This document shows positions 16,866-25,673 of a stretch of DNA of 64,000 nt, piece after piece. A program made the translations under genes and the position numbers. A model generated the notes under the pieces. That model saw nothing but the letters and a program-made list of their open reading frames with translations. It did not search any database and was not told the origin of the DNA. Each line of letters opens with the position of its first letter. Position 1 is the stretch's first letter. Source of the stretch: Gottfriedia sp049568075 (GTDB lineage Bacteria; Bacillota; Bacilli; Bacillales; Bacillaceae_G); NCBI GenBank assembly GCA_049568075.1, contig CP144911.1; one strand, written 5' to 3'.

Positions 16866-18040
16866 TCTTCACGATCCCCTTTTTTATATAGATTAATATC
16901 TTTTTGTACTTCCTCTGGAAAGCAATAATAGTCATCTGATCTTTTTTTACTAAAACCAGACATTTGAATTCCATTTAATGTAGATATTGGATCACTGTTT
17001 TTAAGATGTGGCTCTGAATTTAGTTGTTTCATAACTCTGATTCTTCTTCGACATGGTAAACAATAGTCTGAGAGATAACTTCTATCTTCAAGTTGCAAAT
17101 CAAAGCTTTGGGCAGCTAATATATCTTTTACATCGCTAATTTGATCATCAGAACTATAGAGTGTCCCACATCTTTTACATGGCCTTGTATCAACCTTAAG
17201 TTCTTGTTGATAGTTCATTGGAACTGCTGTTGCTAATGGACGGATTGGTAAATGAAATAACTTTCCGAATGGAAAATAGATAAGTAAAATAACGACTGAG
17301 ACTTGGTGAATAAGTGTTAAGTAATGATGCATCCAACCATCTAAAAGTACATATGAAACAGTTAATAGAAGCCCCGTCACTGTTACAGCTAGTAGTAAAT
17401 ATAAAGGTAATAAATCAAATTCAGCTCGTTGTGTCACCTTCACATCTTGGCTCCTAATTCTTCTAACGATTGCCATGATTACACCAATAAGAACCATACT
17501 AGCTGTAATGTTTAGCCCGTTGTAAACCATTTCAGCGAATATACCGTGTGCCGCCATTGTAATGGTATCTACACCCATAACGACAATCGTATATGTATTT
17601 GAATCAACGAGCTCAAAGTGCATCCAACCAAATGTCAATCCAAAGGTGATTGCAAAGGAACCAATGCACCCCCAAGAAATTAGAAAATGCTGTACACCCC
17701 TGTATATACCCCTTTTAAAAATAAATTTCTGTAAGAAAATATTTTCAAACGCTGTTTTGGTGATCGATACTAGATTACGTTTTTTCCTTGTATTTTCTTT
17801 TAAATTTTTTAAACTTCGCTTTATAACCTGATGTGTTGCCGGCCTAATCAGCCACGCTGACATCCTAATCGTTAAGCCTACTGCAAAAATGAGCGAAGAA
17901 ATAAAATAACCCATTAATGCCATATCGAAGTGTAAAAACCGATCCGTTCCAACCCATGTTGTAAAGAGTAGAAGTAAAATAATAAAAAATGAATACATAC
18001 TGATTTTTGAGTAAAATGAGCGCTCGAGGGATTTTCTCAT
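16862..18040 (-). CDS. NarI/HdrE-like cytochrome b membrane subunit with C-terminal cysteine pairs
   Basis: A 392-aa first gene of the molybdoenzyme operon. It has about six hydrophobic segments, with histidines suited to bind b-type haem or quinol in YRGVQHFLISWG, MHHYLTLIHQ and FGKLFHLP, as in NarI and heterodisulfide reductase gamma subunits. After the last TM there is a cytoplasmic domain of about 110 residues with two cysteine pairs (PCKRCGTLY and DYCLPCRRR) that could bind zinc or an Fe-S cluster. The frame opens at ATG 18058, but the only ribosome site, GGAGG, lies inside it, so ATG 18040 is chosen (spacing 11). Expected role: quinol oxidation and electron delivery to the ferredoxin subunit. 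Confidence 0.82.
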   Translation of the reverse strand: MRKSLERSFYSKISMYSFFIILLLLFTTWVGTDRFLHFDMALMGYFISSLIFAVGLTIRMSAWLIRPATHQVIKRSLKNLKENTRKKRNLVSITKTAFENIFLQKFIFKRGIYRGVQHFLISWGCIGSFAITFGLTFGWMHFELVDSNTYTIVVMGVDTITMAAHGIFAEMVYNGLNITASMVLIGVIMAIVRRIRSQDVKVTQRAEFDLLPLYLLLAVTVTGLLLTVSYVLLDGWMHHYLTLIHQVSVVILLIYFPFGKLFHLPIRPLATAVPMNYQQELKVDTRPCKRCGTLYSSDDQISDVKDILAAQSFDLQLEDRSYLSDYCLPCRRRIRVMKQLNSEPHLKNSDPISTLNGIQMSGFSKKRSDDYYCFPEEVQKDINLYKKGDREE

Positions 18041-18133
18041 CTCATGTTCAACCTCCATGTGACTTTTTTAACATCGAAGTGCCTGATTAATTGATAAAAT
18101 TGGGTACATGATGAAGTCTTCTTCTTTGTCATA

Positions 18134-18176
18134 ATTGTACAGAAAGACTAATTCCAAGACTGTGAAGTACATCACA
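18134..18176 (-). promoter_or_regulatory. FNR box and -10 of the molybdoenzyme operon
   Basis: TGTGA-N6-TCACA (18161-18176) is a perfect FNR site. On the minus strand TACAAT (18134-18139) lies 21 nt downstream. The box is between divergent operons, but no -10 at matching distance exists towards mrp, so activation is predicted only leftwards. Confidence 0.86.
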
Positions 18177-18211
18177 CAATAGACCCTTAAAATTTAAAAA
18201 GAGGTGTGAAC

Positions 18212-18952
18212 ATGTTATCAGGTAATGTAATCGCTATAACAAGTGGAAAAGGTGGGGTAGGTAAGTCAACCGTAGCGACAAATCTTGCAGTTTCCCTTGC
18301 AATTCAGGGCAAAAAAGTTGCTTTAATTGACCTAGATATTTATGGATTTAGCATTCCTAAAATGATGAATATTGTCATCAGTCCAAAAATTTTTAACGGA
18401 AAAATCATCCCTGTGGAGTCACACGGAGTAAAAATTATTTCTATGGGTTTTTTCATCAAAAACAATGATCCAGTTGTTTGGAGAGGCCCTATGTTAGGAA
18501 AAATGGTTGAGCATTTCAGTAAAGATGTCATTTGGGGAGAATTAGACTTTTGCATTCTAGACATGCCTCCAGGGACTGGTGATATTGCACTCGATATGCA
18601 TCACATTATTCCTCATAGTAAAGAAATTATTGTCACTACCCCTCATCAAACAGCATCAATTGTCGCCGAGAGAGCAGGTACGATGGCCCAAAAAGCAAAT
18701 CATGAAATTCTTGGAGTAGTTGAAAATATGTCTTATTTCCAACCTATAGATCATTCCGAAAAGTACTACATATTCGGAAAAGGAGGTGGCGATTTATTAG
18801 CCGACCGATTAGGAACTGAAGTACTTGCCAAACTTCCGATCGAGGAAGTTATCGAGAATTCTCCTACTCCGTCCATATACGATGAGAATACTAGATTATT
18901 TCTTCATTATAAAGAGTTAGCTACAACTATTAATCTGAAATTTAACGCTTAA
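18212..18952 (+). CDS. Mrp/NBP35-family P-loop ATPase (probable Fe-S cluster carrier)
   Basis: A 246-aa ATPase with the deviant Walker A motif SGKGGVGKST near residue 11, IDLDIYGFSIPKM as switch region, and the Mrp signature LDFCILDMPPGTGD. It is much shorter than the housekeeping Mrp (SalA, about 350 aa), lacking its N-terminal domain. The conserved C-terminal CxxC is not visible. A GTG at 18206 is in frame, but GAGGTG overlaps it, so ATG 18212 is chosen. Divergent position from the Fe-S-rich reductase operon suggests a dedicated cluster-delivery factor; that is inference. Confidence 0.85.
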   Translation: MLSGNVIAITSGKGGVGKSTVATNLAVSLAIQGKKVALIDLDIYGFSIPKMMNIVISPKIFNGKIIPVESHGVKIISMGFFIKNNDPVVWRGPMLGKMVEHFSKDVIWGELDFCILDMPPGTGDIALDMHHIIPHSKEIIVTTPHQTASIVAERAGTMAQKANHEILGVVENMSYFQPIDHSEKYYIFGKGGGDLLADRLGTEVLAKLPIEEVIENSPTPSIYDENTRLFLHYKELATTINLKFNA

Positions 18953-18986
18953 AATGATGTTATAAGGGATTGAACTATACTAAAAT

Positions 18987-19016
18987 AGCGACTTCAATTA
19001 GCAGAAGTCGCTTTTA
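18987..19016 (+). terminator. mrp-like gene terminator
   Basis: AGCGACTTC pairs with GAAGTCGCT, followed by TTTTAT. Confidence 0.88.
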
Positions 19017-19050
19017 TATGTTGAACCTTTGAATTATAAATGAACTAAAT

Positions 19051-19772
19051 CTACAACAACAGCAAGCTAGTTACCACTAAGAATATGATAGAATTGATAA
19101 TCTCAATGACCCCTAATTGTATAATAGTAAGTTTTTTATTGTGCAGGGAAATTGCTCTTATCAAACTAGGAGCAAAAGGGAGAATCCAAAGCCAAGATTC
19201 TTTTAAAGTAAAAATAAATAATAGAACGATAAAAATGGTATCCCCACGAATACCAACGAAATCTCTTATTCTTTTTTTCTCGAATCATTGATTTTACAAA
19301 AAATGTGCTTCCTAAAAAGAATAAAAATACGAAGAGTGCTACACTCCAGCCTTCGCTTGTAAGTGCCCCCTTTCCTATATAAAAACTAGCCAATCCACCT
19401 ATACAAAAAACACCAATTACAATCATATCATTCGTAAAGGCTCGTTCGTTTTTTCTCTTAACGAAGTATATGTTTAATAAAAAGAATGGAATCATCGCTA
19501 AACCGAAGTATATCAATCTCCACTCAACAAACATCACGAGTCCTAAAAATACGAATGAAATGAAAAAATATCCTACCGCTCAATTAAAATAAAATGACAC
19601 TTGTTTCCCTTTGGTCACCATAATCAAAGGATAGGTTGTAAGGTATAAAAAAAACCAACCTATAAATAAAGGGATATGAATTAAACGAAATGAACTTGCG
19701 ACAAACTCCAAGTATATAAGGAATTAAAAGCATTGCCCAAGCACCGTGTTAGTTTGGAACTACTAATTTCAC
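19051..19772 (-). pseudogene. ywiC: ywiC pseudogene (nitrate-locus membrane protein, multiply disrupted)
   Basis: The minus strand encodes pieces of a YwiC-like integral membrane protein in several frames. The start is GTG 19772 (VKLVVPN), a TAA at 19749-19751 stands where a glutamine would be expected, and HGAWAMLLIPYILGV follows. Frame is then lost; RLIYFGLAMIPFFLLNIYF and MIREKKNKR follow in another frame, and after a further shift near 19235 the C-terminus continues to a stop at 19051. Full length would be about 240 aa. In B. subtilis ywiC lies by narK-fnr-arfM. At least one stop and two frameshifts are needed, so this is not a single sequencing error. Confidence 0.78.
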
Positions 19773-19804
19773 AATTTAGCACCCACTTTCCTTATTATTC
19801 CTAC

Positions 19805-19847
19805 ATCATACTGAAACAATAATGGGTTATCTGTGATTTAGTTCACT
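19805..19847 (-). promoter_or_regulatory. FNR box and -10 in front of the ywiC pseudogene
   Basis: TGTGA-TTTAGT-TCACT (19832-19847 on the plus strand) has one mismatch. On the minus strand TATGAT (19805-19810) lies 21 nt downstream, directed at the ywiC remnant. Confidence 0.72.
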
Positions 19848-19925
19848 ATTTTTTTATGTTTAAGAATTTCATAAAGATCTATTTACTTTAATGGACCCTA
19901 AACTATAGAGCGATTCCCAACAAGC

Positions 19926-19955
19926 AAAAAGCCCCTTAAAAAAGGGACTTTTTTT
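19926..19955 (-). terminator. Terminator of the aromatic catabolic operon
   Basis: On the minus strand AAGTCCCTT pairs with AAGGGGCTT, followed by TTTTG. It lies just past the last gene of the cluster. Confidence 0.75.
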
Positions 19956-20136
19956 ATTCATCCTTTGCAACTCCACCAACGGACCAATTTTCTTTTTCGA
20001 ATTCATTTATTAAAATTCTTACTTGTGCTGGCTGAACAACCAATGTACGACAAACAACTTCATTTATTTCTCTCATTAATTGTTTTTTTAATGCTGTACT
20101 TCTACCTTCAATCAATTGAATTTGAATGATTGGCAT
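19954..20136 (-). CDS. 4-oxalocrotonate tautomerase family protein
   Basis: A 60-aa enzyme. After removal of Met the catalytic Pro1 is exposed (MPIIQIQLIEGRS), and arginines lie at the R11-like position and in RILINEF. In meta-cleavage pathways this enzyme isomerises 4-oxalocrotonate from enol to keto form before decarboxylation. It lies six bases downstream of the decarboxylase gene, as the last gene of the operon. Confidence 0.9.
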   Translation of the reverse strand: MPIIQIQLIEGRSTALKKQLMREINEVVCRTLVVQPAQVRILINEFEKENWSVGGVAKDE

Positions 20137-20142
20137 AGTTTA

Positions 20143-20913
20143 TTAGCTCGTTACTTGTAGTTTCATTGTCTCGATTCCATCAAAGTGCGCTTCTACAACA
20201 TCGCCCTCTTCAACGTGGATCGCTTCTGTAATACCACCTGTTAAGATAATCATCCCTGGTTCAATTTGTTCGCCGTTTTTACTTAGCATCTGCACTAACT
20301 TTACGACGGATTCTACAGGATGATCTAGTACATCAGAACTTACTCCACTTTGTACTTTAACCCCATTTTTATATAATTCAACATTAATTTCATCCCAAGA
20401 AGTATATGTAGGTGAATAGTGTTGTTTACCAATGATAAATTTTGATGAAGATGCATTATCTGCTACGACATCTGTCAGTGTAAATGAGAAGTTTTTATAT
20501 CGACTATCGATTACTTCTAATGCAGGTACAATATACTCAGTTGCTTCCCATACATCTTTTGCTGTTACATCATGTCCAAATAATGGCTTGTTAATCATAA
20601 AAGCGATTTCTGGCTCAACCCTCGGATGAATTGAACCTTCCATCTTTAATTTATTTTCTTCTAATTCCATCGATTTTGTTAAGCGTCCATAAATCGGCTC
20701 ATCAACATTAACAGATTTTTGTTTAGCAATACTTGTTAATCCCATTTTCCAACCAATTAATGGATCACCATTTTTAATCGCATGATCAATACTTAATTTT
20801 TGAATTTCGTAAGCATTATTCACGTTTAATTCTGGATGTTCAATCGTAATTTTATCCATCTCTAGACCGTTTTTTTGGTGCATATATATTTTATTCGCGA
20901 TTTCAGTAATCAT
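20143..20913 (-). CDS. 4-oxalocrotonate (2-oxo-3-hexenedioate) decarboxylase
   Basis: A 256-aa member of the hydratase/decarboxylase (FAH-related) family. It resembles DmpH rather than DmpE: IGWKMGLTSIAKQ, the IHPRVEPEIAF block and GGITEAIHV near the end. It is Mg-dependent and releases CO2 from 2-oxo-3-hexenedioate to give 2-oxopent-4-enoate, probably in complex with the hydratase encoded at 22876-23658. The metal ligands E-x-E (VEPEIAF) are intact. The ATG follows GAGGAGACG. The assignment of this paralog as decarboxylase and the other as hydratase is by motif and could be reversed. Confidence 0.82.
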   Translation of the reverse strand: MITEIANKIYMHQKNGLEMDKITIEHPELNVNNAYEIQKLSIDHAIKNGDPLIGWKMGLTSIAKQKSVNVDEPIYGRLTKSMELEENKLKMEGSIHPRVEPEIAFMINKPLFGHDVTAKDVWEATEYIVPALEVIDSRYKNFSFTLTDVVADNASSSKFIIGKQHYSPTYTSWDEINVELYKNGVKVQSGVSSDVLDHPVESVVKLVQMLSKNGEQIEPGMIILTGGITEAIHVEEGDVVEAHFDGIETMKLQVTS

Positions 20914-20929
20914 TTTTCTTCGTCTCCTC

Positions 20930-21949
20930 TCAAAAAACAGACAATTTTTTATTTGCTAACATACAAGCAACTTCTTGAATCATATCCTCTTGCCCACCGA
21001 CTACTTTTTGTTTTCCTAATTCAATTAAGATATCTCTTGCATCAACATTCCATTTTTTAGCTGCTCGATTGGCATGTAATAGAAAACTAGAATACACTCC
21101 TGCATAGCCTAAAATTAGACTACCTTTAGTAATCTCTTGTGGTGTTTGGAGAATTGGTGCAACAATCTCCTCTGCTAAGTCCATCATCTTATAGAAATCA
21201 ATTCCTGTCTTGATTCCTAATCGCTCTAATACACCAATTAACACTTCAGTTTGTGTATTTCCCGCACCTGCACCTAAGCAGCGTACACTTCCATCAATTC
21301 TAGTAGCTCCTTCTTCAATCGCTACTAGTGTATTAGCCATCGCTAAAGAAAGATTATTATGTGCATGGAATCCAACTTCAATATCAAGAGACCCTCGTAA
21401 AGCAGCAATACGTCCTTTTACTTCATGTGGAAGAAACGCTCCTGCAGAGTCAACCATATAGACGACATCCGCACCATAACTTTCCATCAATTTGGCTTGT
21501 TCAACTAATTTTTCAACTGGTGCCATATGGGACATCATTAAAAATCCAACAGTTTCTAATCCAAGCTCTTTTGACATAGAAATATGTTGTTTCGAAACAT
21601 CAGCTTCAGTAACATGGGTAGCTATACGAGCCATTTTTGCTCCAATTTTTGCTGCCGTTTTTAATTCCTTTACTGTTCCAATACCAGGTAATAGTAAGAC
21701 AGCAATCTTTGAATGATTACATGAATTGACCGCTGCTTCGATCAATTTAAATTCATTCGTTGTTGATAAACCATATTGTAATGAAGAACCACCTAAACCA
21801 TCTCCATGTGATACTTCAATAAAAGGCATTTTTGCATCATCAAGAGCCTTCGTAATTCGAACGACTTGATCTACTGTATACGAATGAGCAATTGCATGAC
21901 TTCCATCTCGAAGTGCTACTTCAGTTATAATGACTTCTCTTCCAAACAT
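20930..21949 (-). CDS. 4-hydroxy-2-oxovalerate aldolase
   Basis: A 339-aa TIM-barrel aldolase of the DmpG/BphI type that splits 4-hydroxy-2-oxovalerate to pyruvate and acetaldehyde. Visible motifs are EVALRDGSHAIAHSYT (base and metal aspartate), GFHAHNNLSLAM (metal histidines) and RIDGSVRCLGAGAGN. It works as a complex with the acylating acetaldehyde dehydrogenase encoded just upstream, channelling toxic acetaldehyde. The ATG follows GAGGGAGTG. Confidence 0.95.
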   Translation of the reverse strand: MFGREVIITEVALRDGSHAIAHSYTVDQVVRITKALDDAKMPFIEVSHGDGLGGSSLQYGLSTTNEFKLIEAAVNSCNHSKIAVLLLPGIGTVKELKTAAKIGAKMARIATHVTEADVSKQHISMSKELGLETVGFLMMSHMAPVEKLVEQAKLMESYGADVVYMVDSAGAFLPHEVKGRIAALRGSLDIEVGFHAHNNLSLAMANTLVAIEEGATRIDGSVRCLGAGAGNTQTEVLIGVLERLGIKTGIDFYKMMDLAEEIVAPILQTPQEITKGSLILGYAGVYSSFLLHANRAAKKWNVDARDILIELGKQKVVGGQEDMIQEVACMLANKKLSVF

Positions 21950-21979
21950 TGCACTCCCTCACTTTCTTTAGGCACTTTT

Positions 21980-22861
21980 TTAAACCGTTTTTACCACTTC
22001 ATATTGTGCAATCTCTTCTGCTACTTTTACTGCTGATGCAGTCATAATATCTAAGTTTCCTGCATAGCTAGGTAAGTAGTCCCCTGATCCTTGAACTTCT
22101 AAATAAACAGTTACAGTTGAACCATCTATAATTGGGTCCATTCTTAAACGGTATCCTGGTACATAAGCTTGAACCTTTTTCACCATTTGCTTAACGGAAT
22201 GAATCATCCTTTCTTGGTTAAAATCTTCATTCGTAACTTTGCAATAAACTGTATCTCTCATCATAATTGGTGGTTCTGCCGGATTTAAAATAATGATCGC
22301 TTTTCCTTTTTTAGCTCCACCAATTTCTTCAAGTCCTCGAGCCGTTGTTACAGTAAACTCATCGATATTTGCTCGTGTACCAGGTCCGGCACTTCTTGAG
22401 CTAATTGTAGCAACGATTTCTGCGTACTCAACCTCTGCGATTTGACCTACCGCATGAACGATTGGGATCGTTGCTTGCCCACCACATGTTATTAAATTGA
22501 CATTGCTTTCGACTATATGTGAACCTAAATTTACAGGTGGTACGACAAATGGTCCAATTGCGGCTGGCGTTAAATCAATCACGCGCTTCTTTAATTCACC
22601 AAGTACTTTTGCATGATGAAAATGAGCTTTAGCGGAAGTTGCATCAAACAATAAATCAGCCAGTTCTTTTCGTTCAATGAATCCTTGAATTCCATTATCG
22701 ATTACTTCAATTCCTAATTCTTTTGCACGATTTAACCCGTCAGATTCTGGATCAATTCCGATCATCGTTGTTAATTCTAGAAATGGATTATTCTGTAATT
22801 TCATCATTAAATCTGTTCCAATATTCCCCGAACCAATGATTCCAACTTTTAACTTATTCAT
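21980..22861 (-). CDS. Acetaldehyde dehydrogenase (acylating)
   Basis: A 293-aa DmpF/BphJ-type enzyme that converts acetaldehyde, NAD+ and CoA to acetyl-CoA. The nucleotide-binding motif is GIIGSGNIGTDLM and the catalytic cysteine lies in LITCGGQATIPIVHA. A GTG at 22870 is in frame but overlaps the ribosome site GAGGTGG, so ATG 22861 is chosen. It is adjacent to its aldolase partner. Confidence 0.94.
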   Translation of the reverse strand: MNKLKVGIIGSGNIGTDLMMKLQNNPFLELTTMIGIDPESDGLNRAKELGIEVIDNGIQGFIERKELADLLFDATSAKAHFHHAKVLGELKKRVIDLTPAAIGPFVVPPVNLGSHIVESNVNLITCGGQATIPIVHAVGQIAEVEYAEIVATISSRSAGPGTRANIDEFTVTTARGLEEIGGAKKGKAIIILNPAEPPIMMRDTVYCKVTNEDFNQERMIHSVKQMVKKVQAYVPGYRLRMDPIIDGSTVTVYLEVQGSGDYLPSYAGNLDIMTASAVKVAEEIAQYEVVKTV

Positions 22862-22875
22862 AATTACCACCTCAT

Positions 22876-23658
22876 TTATTTAAATGAAATCGAGACGTCA
22901 CCTAATAATGGAAACTTCGCAGTAAATAAGTCCCCAGCATTTACATTAATTGCAGCTGATAAAGCTCCTGATAAAATAATTTCTCCTGCATTTAGAGCGA
23001 TTCCAAATTCACTTAATTTATTGGCTAACCATGCTACACAATGGATTGGGTTTCCTAATACTGCCTCTCCCTTACCTGAATTCATCAATTCTTCGTTACG
23101 ATATAATTCCATCGTAACATTCGGTAAGTCAACTTCCTTTACATCGAAACGCTCATTGCCAAGAACAAATAAGCATGATGATGCGTTATCGGCAACTGTA
23201 TCCTCTAATCGAATTTTCCAATTTTCGATTCTACTATCAACTACCTCTATTGCAGGCACAATATAATCTGTTGCATTCACTACATCCTCAAATTTAATAT
23301 TTGGACCGATTAAATCTTTTTTTAAGACAAATGCAATTTCAGCTTCTACTTTTGGTAAAATCATATTTGCAACTTGTACTTCACCGAAATTAGGAATATT
23401 CATATCTGTTAGTAAGTGACCGTAATCTGGTTCATCTACCCCTAATAACTCCTGCATAGCAATCGAAGTTAATCCAATTTTTTTACCGATAATTTTCTGC
23501 CCTTTTTTCAATTTGTCATCGATATTTGTTAATTGAATTTGATAGGCTTCCCTTTCAGTTAATCCAGGGTAAATCTCAGTTAAAGCTTTTATACTAACTC
23601 CACTCTCTTCTGCTTCTTGCAGCAGAATTGTTAGCTCGTCTACACTAGTAATCTTCAC
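22876..23658 (-). CDS. 2-oxopent-4-enoate hydratase
   Basis: A 260-aa paralog of the decarboxylase at 20143-20913. Motifs KKIGLTSIAMQ, LGVDEPDYGHLL and GNPIHCVAWLANKL match DmpE/MhpD hydratases, which add water to 2-oxopent-4-enoate to give 4-hydroxy-2-oxovalerate. Metal ligands in KVEAEIAFVL are intact. Translation starts at GTG 23658, nine nt after GGGGG; no better start is present. Confidence 0.85.
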   Translation of the reverse strand: MKITSVDELTILLQEAEESGVSIKALTEIYPGLTEREAYQIQLTNIDDKLKKGQKIIGKKIGLTSIAMQELLGVDEPDYGHLLTDMNIPNFGEVQVANMILPKVEAEIAFVLKKDLIGPNIKFEDVVNATDYIVPAIEVVDSRIENWKIRLEDTVADNASSCLFVLGNERFDVKEVDLPNVTMELYRNEELMNSGKGEAVLGNPIHCVAWLANKLSEFGIALNAGEIILSGALSAAINVNAGDLFTAKFPLLGDVSISFK

Positions 23659-23682
23659 TTTCTTTGGCCCCCTTTTTTATTC

Positions 23683-25155
23683 TTATAATTTAATCGTGAT
23701 ATTCGATAATTCACTATAAAACTCAAAGCTATGAATTCCACCTTCACGACCTAAACCGCTTTGCTTCATACCTCCAAATGGTGTACGTAAATCTCTTAAA
23801 TACCAAGTGTTTACCCAAATAATTCCAGCCTCAATTTGATGAGCAACACGGTGAGCTCTGCGTAAATCATTTGTCCAAATTGTAGCTCCTAAACCATAAT
23901 GAGTATCATTTGCCCATTCAATCACTTCTTCTTCCGAATCAAAAGGCATAACTGTTACGACTGGTCCAAATATTTCTTCTCTTACACATCTAGAATCACG
24001 GTTTAATCCTGTAATGATTGTCGGTGAGATAAAGCATCCTTTTTCAATTGATGCTGGTCTACTGCCACCCGTTAAAATAGTTCCGCCTTCTTCTTTTGCA
24101 ATTTCGATATAAGATAATACTTTTTCGTAATGTTCTTTACTAATGACCGCACCAACTTTTGTGCCTTCTTCAAACGGATCGCCAATTTTTAATTCCTTTG
24201 TTTTTGCGACAAATTTATCAATAAATTCATCAAAGATTGATCTCTGAACATAAATTCTAGATCCACATAAACAAACTTCTCCCTGATTCATAAAAGATGA
24301 TTTTAAAGTTGTTTCAATCACTTCGTCTAAATCAGAATCAGCAAAGATAATGTTTGGATTTTTTCCACCAAGCTCAAACGATAATTTTTTTAACGTTGGA
24401 GCTGCCGCCTTCATAATTGCTGAACCTGTTTTTGTTTCACCAGTAAATGTGATGGCATCAACATCTCTGTGCTCTGTTAAAGCTGAACCTGCCGCATTTG
24501 CTCCAAATCCGTGAACAACATTCACAACTCCGTCTGGTACACCTGCATGTTTACAAATTTCAGCTAAAACTGTAGCTGTCATTGGTGTCCATTCTGCTGG
24601 CTTCATAACTGTTGTATTGCCAGCCGCTAAACAAGGTGCAAGCTTCCATGTTAATAGTAATAAAGGGAGATTCCATGGGTTAATCATTCCGACTACACCT
24701 ACAGGCCTACGATATGTATAATGTAAGGCAGTTTGATCTTGCATATGAGACTCAGAGCTTAACGTTGTAATATAATCAGCAAAAAAATAAAAATTGTGAG
24801 CCGATCTAGTAATATCAACTTCTAAAGCAAGATCATATGGCTTTCCAGTATCCATTGCCTCTAACGCCGCTAATTCTTCTTTTCGAGCTAATATTCCATC
24901 GCCGATTTTTCTTAATACTGCCGCTCTTTGATTGCTAGTAAATTGTTTCCACTCACCTTTTAACGCTCGTTTTGCTGCTTTTACTGCTTGATCAATTTCT
25001 AACTCGCCACCTTCAGAAACAGAGCCTAATACTTCTTCAGTCGCAGGATTAATATTTAAAAATGTTTTTTGATTAAAAGAAGGAATATATTGTCCATCAA
25101 TAAAATGCTTACAATCAATCGGTAATGTTTTATTTTTCTTCTCTGTAACTTGCAT
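23683..25155 (-). CDS. 2-aminomuconate 6-semialdehyde dehydrogenase (aldehyde dehydrogenase family)
   Basis: A 490-aa NAD+-dependent aldehyde dehydrogenase. Catalytic Glu lies in FELGGKNPNI and catalytic Cys in NQGEVCLCGSRIYV. The NAD-binding element FTGETKTGSAI and the C-terminal PFGGMKQSGLGREGG are typical of 2-hydroxymuconic and 2-aminomuconic semialdehyde dehydrogenases. An upstream in-frame GTG (25164) overlaps the AGGTG ribosome site, so ATG 25155 is used. The substrate is set by the flanking decarboxylase and deaminase genes. Confidence 0.9.
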   Translation of the reverse strand: MQVTEKKNKTLPIDCKHFIDGQYIPSFNQKTFLNINPATEEVLGSVSEGGELEIDQAVKAAKRALKGEWKQFTSNQRAAVLRKIGDGILARKEELAALEAMDTGKPYDLALEVDITRSAHNFYFFADYITTLSSESHMQDQTALHYTYRRPVGVVGMINPWNLPLLLLTWKLAPCLAAGNTTVMKPAEWTPMTATVLAEICKHAGVPDGVVNVVHGFGANAAGSALTEHRDVDAITFTGETKTGSAIMKAAAPTLKKLSFELGGKNPNIIFADSDLDEVIETTLKSSFMNQGEVCLCGSRIYVQRSIFDEFIDKFVAKTKELKIGDPFEEGTKVGAVISKEHYEKVLSYIEIAKEEGGTILTGGSRPASIEKGCFISPTIITGLNRDSRCVREEIFGPVVTVMPFDSEEEVIEWANDTHYGLGATIWTNDLRRAHRVAHQIEAGIIWVNTWYLRDLRTPFGGMKQSGLGREGGIHSFEFYSELSNITIKL

Positions 25156-25211
25156 AATAGGCACCTACCATTCTAATAGAATAAAAGGTGACACGAGTGT
25201 CACCAAATTTT

Positions 25212-25673
25212 TCAATCCTCTATTTCTACAACCATTTCAATTTCGATCGCTGTATTATGTGGAAGCTGTGCCATCCCAACAGCTGATCTAGCATGTTTTC
25301 CTCTTTCACCAAACACTTCTACTAAAAGGTCAGAAGCTCCGTTCATCACTTTCGGATGATCATAGAAATCTTCTGTACTATTTACAAAGCCTAAGATTTT
25401 GACAATTCGTTTTACTTTCGAAAGTTCACCTAATTCGTACTTTAATACACTAATTAAATTTAGCATTGACTCTCTAGAAGCAGCATATCCTTCCTCTAGC
25501 GTCAACTCTCGTCCAACTTTACCATGGTATTCATCTACACCTTGCCCAGATGTAAATAGTAAATTACCTGTACGAACAGACTTTACATAATTACCTGAAG
25601 CCGGTCTTATTGGTTTAAGTGTATAACCTAAACTTATTAATCTATCTTCTGGAGTCAATACTTTGTTTTCCAT
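25212..25673 (-). CDS. RidA-family 2-aminomuconate deaminase
   Basis: A 153-aa protein of the RidA/YjgF superfamily, with the arginine-containing signature near RSAVGMAQLPHNTAIEIEMV. General RidA hydrolyses enamines; longer members in this gene neighbourhood are 2-aminomuconate deaminases, giving 4-oxalocrotonate and ammonia. The ribosome site AAGGAGG lies inside the upstream decarboxylase gene, and ATG 25673 overlaps that gene by 32 bases; spacing is rather long (12 nt). Confidence 0.88.
   Translation of the reverse strand: MENKVLTPEDRLISLGYTLKPIRPASGNYVKSVRTGNLLFTSGQGVDEYHGKVGRELTLEEGYAASRESMLNLISVLKYELGELSKVKRIVKILGFVNSTEDFYDHPKVMNGASDLLVEVFGERGKHARSAVGMAQLPHNTAIEIEMVVEIED

Noticed and set aside
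18177..18211. FNR activation of the mrp-like gene from the box at 18161
   Set aside because: No -10 at the 21-nt spacing towards the plus strand; the match exists only towards the molybdoenzyme operon.
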